This document shows, piece by piece, positions 12,625 to 18,374 of a DNA stretch of 18,374 bases. The position numbers and the translations under genes are program-made. The stretch's first letter is position 1. Each line of letters starts with the position of its first letter. The stretch comes from Spirochaetales bacterium (GTDB taxonomy: Bacteria > Spirochaetota > Spirochaetia > DSM-2461): assembly GCA_002748225.1 (NCBI GenBank), contig PDRU01000079.1:1-18374 (forward strand), read 5' to 3'. Under the pieces are notes generated by a model, which was given only the letters and a program-made list of their open reading frames with translations, did no database searches and had not been told where the DNA came from.

Positions 12625-14778
12625 TTACAGAGAAACTGCCAGATTTGCCACCCGGCGGTTTTGCAGCTGAAGATTCTCCCTTATCATTTGTGCAGGAGAA
12701 AGGACCGCGTCCCACTGCGCCGTACAGGAAAGCGTAATTTCCGCCTCGCGGTTAACGGTCAGCTTTATATTCAGGGGAAGAGGCGGGTTGTTGCCTGTAA
12801 AAAGTTTAACTGAAGTTCCGCCGGGGGCCACTTCAAAGGGAAAGTTAGCTTCGTGGAGCGTAAACGGTTTGGACGAATTCAGTATAATTTCCAGCTTTTC
12901 GGGGGGCGCTTCGCCGCTGATCTGAATATGAATTGTTTTCCGTCCCAGAAAAGAATGGGAGTTGTGCTCCAGAACAAGAGGCACCCGGCCGGCGGCCGCG
13001 CGTACTTCGGCTCTGCGTCCCAGATCTTCCAGAGGGTAATGACTTCCCTCCACGGTCAGTACGGCACTGCCTATGGGAGCCGGACTGCTGATTTGAAGGG
13101 TGCGTTTTCCCTCCTGCAGGTTGATGTTATCGGTAATCAGTACCGGCTGCGGGTTGTCCGGTCCGTAGGGGTTGAACTGAAGTATCCAGAGAAGTGTGCT
13201 CAGCAAAATAATTGTAAAGATGAAAGATGCGGCCGGCAGCAGCAGGTTTTCGCGGGTTTTTTTGTAGTGCGTGCGCCAGTAATGCAGACTTGTAAACGCG
13301 GAAATAAAGGGCATAAGAATTAATGTGGCAATAAGATTGGTGGAAACGCGGTTCAGCAGAAGTGCCCTGGTTACCCCTTCATGAAAATCCTGAACGGTTA
13401 CAACCATGCTGATAAGGTAGGGCAGCATGGCCAGAAGCAGAAAAGCGGTTTTCCAGCGGATATTGCGGAGGCTGGTCAGCATAAAGAGCATGACCGTTGT
13501 CCAGATTGAATATGTGGCTGCGGTAATGTTAAAGGCCAGCAGGACAATGGTACCCGCTACTGAAATGGCCACAGCGGTATAGGAATAAAAATGCGGAGTG
13601 CGGGGCAGCGGCAGACTGCGCGTCAGCAGCATGAAATTCAGCGACAGAACCACAGCAAGGGCAAACTTGAAAAAAACAAAAGTTCCGGGAACATGGTGCC
13701 ACAGCTCGGGAAAGTCGTTGAGCAGAAGGGTTTCTTCCACCAGCAGTGTTGCAAGGAAAAAAAACAGAAAAACAAGGGCAAACAGAAGCAGCATGGCCCA
13801 CCAGTATTTTCCGTAACGGCGCAGGTTGAGTACAACAGGCCGGAAGCGCAGCAGGGCAAGAATCAGCAGTAATGCTGAAATTCCCAGTAATCCGGCCACC
13901 AGATGAAGTTCGGGTATAACCTGAGGCATAAGAGCGGAAAAAGGCTTGAAAAACAAATAGGAGCTTTCCGTGGCTCCGGGAATGGTTTCTATCTTATTAT
14001 CCAGGCGGAAAACGGCTTCTTTGAGTGTCCGGATGCTCTGATTCTGCACTCTTGTTTCAATACGTCCGCCGCCGCGGATGCGGATAGCCGGTATACCTGC
14101 GTTAAGCCAGCTTCCCAGCGCGCCGCTGCCCTGCCGGAGTCCAAAACGGACCATTTGTATATCGGTACCTCTCAGATGATAGGGAATGTATAAACTGCTC
14201 AGAACGCGGGTCAGATCCCTGACAAGCCAGCCCGGGGTTATTTTTTTGCTTTCGCCCGCATCGACGCGCCAGTATTGAGGAACTTCGGCACTGTCTATGT
14301 AGAGGGTAAAGGTTTCTTTAACGCCCGAATATTCACTGGCGGCCTGACGGCTGCCGAAGGGATGAGACGGGCTTTCTCCTGTTTCGGCCCCCAGAAACAT
14401 CAGTATCATATTATGTTTCGGCTTTTGCTTTTGGGCCGTTTGAGCTATTTCAAGCAGAAAGGCCAGGGAAAAAGCTCCGCCGTCTACAGGGGCGGCCAGA
14501 ATAAAATTCCCCGGGCGGGTGCCGGGAATAACAGCACTCAGGCTGGCTGAATACGAATAACCGCTTGAGGTTTTGTCCAGCGGCGTGCGGGTGTAGGGAA
14601 TATTCAGTTCTTCCAGGCGCTGAGCAATGAACCGCAGTGCTTCCTTTTCTCCTGCTGAGCCGTCTTCCCGGTCCGGAAGGCTGTTAAACCATTCGGTATC
14701 CCGTTTTACATCTGCCGGAGAGGCAAAAAGTACTGAGGAGAGCAGGAGTAAAACGGCGGCGAATCCTGAGCGGTTCAT
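12625..14778 (-). CDS. Multi-pass membrane protein with a degenerate M28 peptidase-like domain
   Basis: 717 residues from the ATG at 14778. A signal peptide (about 1-20) precedes an extracytoplasmic domain (about 22-270) with the outline of a family M28 zinc aminopeptidase, then about eight transmembrane helices (roughly 291-310, 325-346, 366-385, 399-418, 421-438, 444-462, 481-497, 512-533) and a beta-rich extracytoplasmic C-terminal domain (about 537-717). The architecture resembles ER-type/Fxna-like M28 membrane peptidases. The zinc ligands appear lost: the His-x-Asp site reads AAPVDG (Pro97 for His), the bridging-Asp segment is GAFSLAF, the Glu-Glu pair is Glu132-Thr133, and no late His is seen after GIPAIRI. 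Only the IDS Asp (162) and one Glu remain. It may be a non-catalytic binding protein. A TTG at 14787 is an alternative start; neither has a ribosome binding site. Confidence 0.75.
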   Translation of the reverse strand: MNRSGFAAVLLLLSSVLFASPADVKRDTEWFNSLPDREDGSAGEKEALRFIAQRLEELNIPYTRTPLDKTSSGYSYSASLSAVIPGTRPGNFILAAPVDGGAFSLAFLLEIAQTAQKQKPKHNMILMFLGAETGESPSHPFGSRQAASEYSGVKETFTLYIDSAEVPQYWRVDAGESKKITPGWLVRDLTRVLSSLYIPYHLRGTDIQMVRFGLRQGSGALGSWLNAGIPAIRIRGGGRIETRVQNQSIRTLKEAVFRLDNKIETIPGATESSYLFFKPFSALMPQVIPELHLVAGLLGISALLLILALLRFRPVVLNLRRYGKYWWAMLLLFALVFLFFFLATLLVEETLLLNDFPELWHHVPGTFVFFKFALAVVLSLNFMLLTRSLPLPRTPHFYSYTAVAISVAGTIVLLAFNITAATYSIWTTVMLFMLTSLRNIRWKTAFLLLAMLPYLISMVVTVQDFHEGVTRALLLNRVSTNLIATLILMPFISAFTSLHYWRTHYKKTRENLLLPAASFIFTIILLSTLLWILQFNPYGPDNPQPVLITDNINLQEGKRTLQISSPAPIGSAVLTVEGSHYPLEDLGRRAEVRAAAGRVPLVLEHNSHSFLGRKTIHIQISGEAPPEKLEIILNSSKPFTLHEANFPFEVAPGGTSVKLFTGNNPPLPLNIKLTVNREAEITLSCTAQWDAVLSPAQMIRENLQLQNRRVANLAVSL

Positions 14779-14786
14779 AATGCACA

Positions 14787-14815
14787 ACGTTAGGTTGCAA
14801 GGGCTAAATGGTCAA
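14787..14815 (-). promoter_or_regulatory. Possible promoter of the M28-like membrane protein gene
   Basis: Minus-strand TTGACC (14810-14815) and TAACGT (14787-14792) are 17 bases apart. The -35 is good, the -10 weak. The -10 ends 8 bases before the ATG at 14778, again implying a very short or absent leader. Confidence 0.35.
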
Positions 14816-14823
14816 GTGGAGAA

Positions 14824-14879
14824 GCGGCCGCCGGCGAACACCGGTGAGTAAGCACCGGCGGGTGAAGACCGGCGGCCGC
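14824..14879. repeat. GC-rich inverted repeat
   Basis: GCGGCCGCCGG (14824-14834) and its exact reverse complement CCGGCGGCCGC (14869-14879) flank a 34-base loop that itself holds three ACCGG copies. Neither strand has a T-run after the stem, so it is not a canonical terminator. It lies in the 268-base gap (14779-15046) between the M28-like gene and the S10 peptidase gene, which otherwise holds only more GGCCG-rich sequence and a second hairpin. Confidence 0.7.
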
Positions 14880-14976
14880 CCGCGCGAGGGATAGAAATGG
14901 AAATGGCGCCGGCCGCCCGGCGGAGGGACGGAGCCGGCAAAGGCGGCCGGCATGAGCCATTGAAGTGGATAGCCCG

Positions 14977-14996
14977 GTACTGCCCGCAGGCAGTAC
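14977..14996. repeat. Perfect 8-bp hairpin downstream of the S10 peptidase gene
   Basis: GTACTGCC and GGCAGTAC are perfect inverted repeats around a CGCA loop. It lies about 50 bases past the S10 stop codon on the minus strand. No U-run follows on either strand, so it may act as an mRNA 3'-end stabiliser, a factor-dependent terminator site or a dispersed repeat. Confidence 0.6.
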
Positions 14997-15046
14997 GCGC
15001 CCGGAAAACGCCCTGCCGGCTGAATGTGCCTGCCGCATTTCAAAAA

Positions 15047-16573
15047 TCAGTTCAGATAAAATTCCTTGATATCATTAAAAAACTCCTTCCGGCTTTCCTC
15101 CCAGGCGTAGAACATGTGGCCGCCCGGATAGTGCTTGAGGGTGAGCTTCTTCTGCTGTTCTTCGGTCAGCTGCATGAGGCGGGCCAGGCGGTCTGTCGCG
15201 AAATAGGGTGTAACCAGATCGAAGGTGCCGTGGGTAATGTACACTTTCATGTCCGGATTAATGCTCATTCCGTAGCGCAGATCGTCGGTGGCGCCAACCT
15301 GTGTTTCCAGAGCATGCCGGCGGATATCCACTTCCCATTTTTCATTGGCTTCTTCGCTGAGCAGCTCGTAGTGGCGTTCGGTCTGCAGGCCTATTTCTCC
15401 GCGCAGCTGGGTGTTGATGCCTGCCGCGAAAACACGGTCAAGCATGTCCAGTGTGGGATCGGGCCCTTCGTGGCTGTCGCGTCCGGGGAAGGGGTCTGTT
15501 ACGGTCAGGCTGGAGTCGTAAAGGCCCAGCAGCTGCCCTTTTTCCCGCAGCAGGTTTTTGACAAAGAAGTCTATTTCTATGCGGCCGTTGCTGCGCCGGT
15601 AGACTTTGCTCTCCAGTCCGATGAAGCCGGCGGCTGTATCCAGCACACGGACCTGTTCCTTTTCCGAGAACATGTTTCCGCAGGCCATTACCGGCATCAG
15701 CTGGCGTATGGCAAATTCAGCGGCGCGTCTGCGGTAGTCTTCCAGACTTTCGTTTTCCTTGATCTTCCGGGCTTTTCCATGCACGGCGGCGGCTCCGGCC
15801 ATTACAGGAAAGGTGTCGATCCAGTGAAGAACGTCGTAGTCCGAGCCGCTGAGAAATGTAAACTCCATGGCCGGAGAAATAAGTATGGCGCCGCTTAATC
15901 CCACTCCGTAGTCTTTCTGAAGCATTTTAACCAGTTTGCCGACTCGGAATCCGCCGTAGCTTTCTCCGGCAATGTAGAGCGGGCTTTCCCAGCGGTTTAA
16001 GCTGCTGAGGATTGAGCGGATGAATTCGCAGATGGATTCCAGATCGCGTTTGAGTTTCCAGTATTCTTTTTTGTTTTTCCCGGAGCCCGCGGCGCTTTCA
16101 GCACTGCCGGCGCTCTCGGAGGCGGTTTTGCCGCCGCTTTCGGTTTTGCTCTGCTCTTCGGTGATCATGCGGCTCAGGCCGGTTCCTATGGGATCTATAA
16201 ATACAAGGTCTGTAAACGCCAGCCAGCTTTCCTGATTGTCGGTGAGCCGGTAGGGCGGAGCTGCCGGTTCTCCCGAGGCGGTCAGTGTTACCCTGCGGGG
16301 GCCCATGGCGCCCATGTGCAGGTACACCGAAGAGGCGCCCGGTCCTCCGTTGAACACGAAGGTAAGCGGTCTGCTGCTGCTTTCGTTCTGCCGGGTATAG
16401 CGGACATAAAACATTTCCGCGCGGGGTTTTTCTTCTTTGCGAAGAATTATCCAGTCGGCTTCCGCTGTGTAGTTAAATGAATCTCCATGGATATTCATTG
16501 TCCGCTGAACAGATGAACCTTCGGGCTTTGTGTATTTGGCCGGGTTTTCCGTGTTTTGTTTTTTTTCCTGCAT
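15047..16573 (-). CDS. Serine carboxypeptidase family S10 protein
   Basis: 508 residues from the ATG at 16573. The alpha/beta-hydrolase fold of family S10 removes C-terminal residues from peptides. The oxyanion segment FNGGPGASS (NGGPG at 75-79), the nucleophile GESYGG (Ser205), the acid in HGTFDLVTPY (Asp452) and YPGGHMFY (His486) make a complete catalytic set. An Ala/Gly/Ser/Glu/Lys-rich insertion at about 139-168 interrupts the domain after DPIGTGLS. There is no signal peptide from this start, nor from the TTG at 16651, which is unusual as many S10 enzymes are exported. The ATG at 16573 is chosen because AGGGGA lies about 10 bases upstream. A bacterial S10-like esterase activity is possible. 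It is divergent from the nitroreductase gene. Confidence 0.9.
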   Translation of the reverse strand: MQEKKQNTENPAKYTKPEGSSVQRTMNIHGDSFNYTAEADWIILRKEEKPRAEMFYVRYTRQNESSSRPLTFVFNGGPGASSVYLHMGAMGPRRVTLTASGEPAAPPYRLTDNQESWLAFTDLVFIDPIGTGLSRMITEEQSKTESGGKTASESAGSAESAAGSGKNKKEYWKLKRDLESICEFIRSILSSLNRWESPLYIAGESYGGFRVGKLVKMLQKDYGVGLSGAILISPAMEFTFLSGSDYDVLHWIDTFPVMAGAAAVHGKARKIKENESLEDYRRRAAEFAIRQLMPVMACGNMFSEKEQVRVLDTAAGFIGLESKVYRRSNGRIEIDFFVKNLLREKGQLLGLYDSSLTVTDPFPGRDSHEGPDPTLDMLDRVFAAGINTQLRGEIGLQTERHYELLSEEANEKWEVDIRRHALETQVGATDDLRYGMSINPDMKVYITHGTFDLVTPYFATDRLARLMQLTEEQQKKLTLKHYPGGHMFYAWEESRKEFFNDIKEFYLN

Positions 16574-16600
16574 ATTGTTTTTCCCCTGTTTTTTTTCTAC

Positions 16601-16629
16601 AGAGTAGGTTGGGGATGATAAATGATCAA
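16601..16629 (-). promoter_or_regulatory. Predicted promoter of the S10 peptidase gene
   Basis: Minus-strand TTGATC (16624-16629) and TACTCT (16601-16606) are 17 bases apart, leaving about 20 bases of leader with the AGGGGA ribosome binding site before the ATG at 16573. It supports the ATG over the TTG at 16651, which lies upstream of this promoter. Confidence 0.45.
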
Positions 16630-16634
16630 GAAGC

Positions 16635-16663
16635 TTCCTGTACGGCTCCAAGCGTGATATGTT
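16635..16663 (+). promoter_or_regulatory. Predicted promoter of the nitroreductase gene, possibly leaderless
   Basis: TTCCTG (16635-16640) and TATGTT (16658-16663) are 17 bases apart, with TGA making an extended -10. The -10 ends 7 bases before the ATG at 16671, the same distance as for the CheY-like gene, and no ribosome binding site is present. Confidence 0.45.
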
Positions 16664-16670
16664 ATAAGCA

Positions 16671-17183
16671 ATGGATATTCTGAAAGTGATTCAGCAGCGT
16701 GCCACGGCCCGTTCTTTTACGGGCGGGGAGGCAGACGCGCAGAGCATAGAGCGTATTCTTGAAGCAGGCCGTCTTGCACCTTCGGCCAAAAACCGTCAGG
16801 CATGGCGCTTTGTTGCCGCTGTAGATGAAGATGTGAAAAAATCAATTGCTGAAGCCTGTTACGGAGATAAGCGTGTTGAGCAGGCTTCGTGTATTATTGC
16901 TGCCTGTACAACGAATATTCAGTATACAATGCCTAACGGCCAGCCCAGCTACCCTCTGGATTTGGCTTTTGCTGTATCCTATATGGATCTGCAGGCTGTT
17001 CATGAAGGGCTCGGTTCCCTCATTCTGGGAACGTATAACGAAGAAGCTGTGCGGAACAGGCTGTCTGTTCCTTATGCCATGCGGGTTGTTCTTCTTCTGG
17101 CGATTGGACCGACTGACGACCCTCAGTCTTCATATAAAAACCGGTTTCACAGAGATCGTGTTATAAGTTACAATCACTGGTAA
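16671..17183 (+). CDS. Small nitroreductase family flavoprotein
   Basis: 170 residues, the short form of the FMN-dependent nitroreductase family, which reduces nitro compounds, quinones or flavins with NAD(P)H as a homodimer. The N-terminal FMN-phosphate motif is QQRATARSF (Arg10, Arg14), followed by LEAGRLAPSAKNRQAWRFV (31-49). EGLGSLILGTYNEEAVRN (112-129) and LLLAIGPTDD (142-151) match the later conserved blocks. The C-terminus keeps a short basic tail (RFHRDRVISYNHW). The substrate cannot be named. No ribosome binding site precedes the ATG. The unknown gene at 17217 begins 33 bases after its stop and may be co-transcribed. Confidence 0.9.
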   Translation: MDILKVIQQRATARSFTGGEADAQSIERILEAGRLAPSAKNRQAWRFVAAVDEDVKKSIAEACYGDKRVEQASCIIAACTTNIQYTMPNGQPSYPLDLAFAVSYMDLQAVHEGLGSLILGTYNEEAVRNRLSVPYAMRVVLLLAIGPTDDPQSSYKNRFHRDRVISYNHW

Positions 17184-17216
17184 TATTTTATATTCTGATA
17201 AGGAATTGGTTGATAA

Positions 17217-18371
17217 ATGCCGCAGCCCGGAAAAACGAATCTGAATTTATCTCCTCATGTTATTCTGACAGACAGCGGTGTAAGTTTTTTTATGCAGAAG
17301 GGCTACAAACTCAGCAAAATTCCTACAGCTGAAGGCGCTCAGCAGTACGGGGTTAAACTGGCCCAGGTTTCCCCTTCGTCTTTTCAGCATATGCTGAGGA
17401 TAGGGTATCTTTCCCGCCTGGAATTATCCCGGCCCGAGTTTACATCTGTACGGTCGGATTTAATGGATTTTTCCAAACTCATTTTTTTTGGAATGCTCTA
17501 TCATCATTATGATCAGGTTGTTTTTGATATGCTGATCAATTCATCCATTATTAAGGAATGGAACAGGGCTAATCCGGGTAACATTATTGACTCTCAGACC
17601 CGTATTAACGACTTGTTCCTGCAGGAAGTGCTGTCAAGGAATGCCGGTCAGATAAAGTCTATCCGCAAGGCTATTACGGCTCCGCTGATAGAACGTGTGG
17701 GAAATAATTCGTCTCTTCAGGCGGATGAAATTAATAATATGATTTTTATGACAGAAAAATTTATGGATTTTCTGCGGCCGTTTAACTGGTTTATGCTCAG
17801 CCGTTTCAGTTCTTATGAGGGGCACCGGCAGCTGATCCAGGAAACAAGCAACATGCTCGACCTTTATATTCGGCGTGCTGTTATTGCTGATTATCTGACG
17901 CTTCTGCTGATGGAGCTGGCAATCAGCGCGGAAACACTGAACATTATTTCATTTGCCAAAAAAAATCTTGGCGAGTCTGTTGATGCCCGCGCCCTGCTTT
18001 TTGATCCGGCCAGGAGAGATGCCCTGGTGGAAGCTCTTAAAAAAGCCGGAGCGGATCTGACAATTGCCTGGAGTATCAGAAATGCCGCCTTATCTGTTCC
18101 GGGAAGCGGTAAAAAACTGGAATTGATTATTTATAACCGGGAAGCGGCTTATCATGAGCTGAAAGAGAAGGTGGAAGAAAAAATGAAATCCGGTAAGGGG
18201 GTTTCATTGAGTCAGTTTTATAAGAGCACCGCGGCGGGAAACTCGGAAATGGGGCTTTTATATCTGGGATATCTGCAGGAAGAATGCAACAAGGTGGGAA
18301 TACGGTTTACCTCTCATGTGGGAGAGAGTAAGGGAGATGTGCCTTCTCTTTCTGTAACGCTTCAGTTCTAA
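17217..18371 (+). CDS. Conserved-looking protein of unknown function
   Basis: 384 residues, complete in the window (TAA stop at 18369-18371). I do not recognise the family. It is rich in helices with no signal peptide and no convincing membrane segment, so it is probably cytoplasmic. Visible landmarks are a first domain (about 1-95), a middle all-helical part with hydrophobic-aromatic runs (KLIFFGMLYHHYDQVVFDM near 87-105; FMDFLRPFNWFMLSRFSSYEGH near 182-203; YLTLLLMELAISAETLNIISF near 226-246), and a C-terminal part (about 285-384) with ELIIYNREAAYHELKEKVEEK and a final stretch (GLLYLGYLQEECNKVGIRF) that loosely recalls the end of a histidine-kinase-like ATPase domain. The usual ATPase N and G boxes are not clear, so I give no function. 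AAGGA lies 12 bases before the ATG, rather far. Confidence 0.75.
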   Translation: MPQPGKTNLNLSPHVILTDSGVSFFMQKGYKLSKIPTAEGAQQYGVKLAQVSPSSFQHMLRIGYLSRLELSRPEFTSVRSDLMDFSKLIFFGMLYHHYDQVVFDMLINSSIIKEWNRANPGNIIDSQTRINDLFLQEVLSRNAGQIKSIRKAITAPLIERVGNNSSLQADEINNMIFMTEKFMDFLRPFNWFMLSRFSSYEGHRQLIQETSNMLDLYIRRAVIADYLTLLLMELAISAETLNIISFAKKNLGESVDARALLFDPARRDALVEALKKAGADLTIAWSIRNAALSVPGSGKKLELIIYNREAAYHELKEKVEEKMKSGKGVSLSQFYKSTAAGNSEMGLLYLGYLQEECNKVGIRFTSHVGESKGDVPSLSVTLQF

Positions 18372-18374
18372 GGG

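Noticed and set aside
14897..15898. A 333-codon open frame on the plus strand.
   Set aside because: It runs antisense through the S10 peptidase gene, whose catalytic motifs are clear, and its first part crosses the GC-rich repeat block. Its product has no recognisable motif and it has no ribosome binding site that I can see.
15047..16651. The longer S10 reading frame from a TTG at 16651.
   Set aside because: The TTG lies upstream of the likely S10 promoter, has no clear ribosome binding site, and adds a segment without family similarity; the ATG at 16573 has AGGGGA at good spacing.

Overview
The window looks like chromosomal core sequence from a free-living or host-associated anaerobe of the Spirochaetota (Spirochaetales type). 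I base this on the mix of stand-alone FHA proteins, an FHA-GGDEF protein, a CheY-like regulator with the N-terminal leader I remember from spirochaetes, an oxygen-independent ribonucleotide reductase under NrdR, and DapL-type lysine synthesis. This is inference from gene content and remembered homologues; no search was run. Coding density is high and nearly every gene is on the minus strand. I see no rRNA, tRNA, CRISPR array, transposase or phage gene.

Layout. (1) 1-7541, minus strand, read right to left: a HisD-family dehydrogenase, folC, an FHA-GGDEF diguanylate cyclase, a small two-helix membrane protein, a lipoprotein, a GT4 glycosyltransferase, then dapL cut by the window edge. Gaps of 1-35 bases, or overlaps, suggest one operon behind a good promoter at 7566-7594, with a possible internal promoter for dapL. 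(2) 7681-8612: a short FHA protein (minus) diverges from a CheY-like response regulator (plus). (3) 8628-12577: the anaerobic ribonucleotide reductase operon, transcribed nrdR, nrdD, a glycyl-radical/thioredoxin protein, nrdG, under two NrdR-box-like sites around a promoter. (4) 12625-16573: a multi-membrane-span protein with a degenerate M28 peptidase domain, a GC-rich intergenic stretch with strong inverted repeats, and an S10 serine carboxypeptidase. (5) 16671-18371, plus strand: a small nitroreductase and a 384-residue protein I do not recognise.

The most unusual item is region 3. The 705-residue NrdD has an ATP cone, the catalytic cysteine region and the zinc-binding tail, but stops before the glycyl radical site. 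That site (RIVGYY, then the WNKGK block) lies in the next, separately initiated gene, fused to a thioredoxin-like domain with a CPNC active site. The window therefore seems to encode a split class III ribonucleotide reductase in which the radical-bearing piece also carries its own dithiol reductant. The two ends at the split both look like charged helices that could pair. Other points of note are a HisD homologue with two of four zinc ligands replaced, a probable pseudo-peptidase, and several genes with a -10 element only 6-8 bases before the ATG and no ribosome binding site, suggesting leaderless transcripts.
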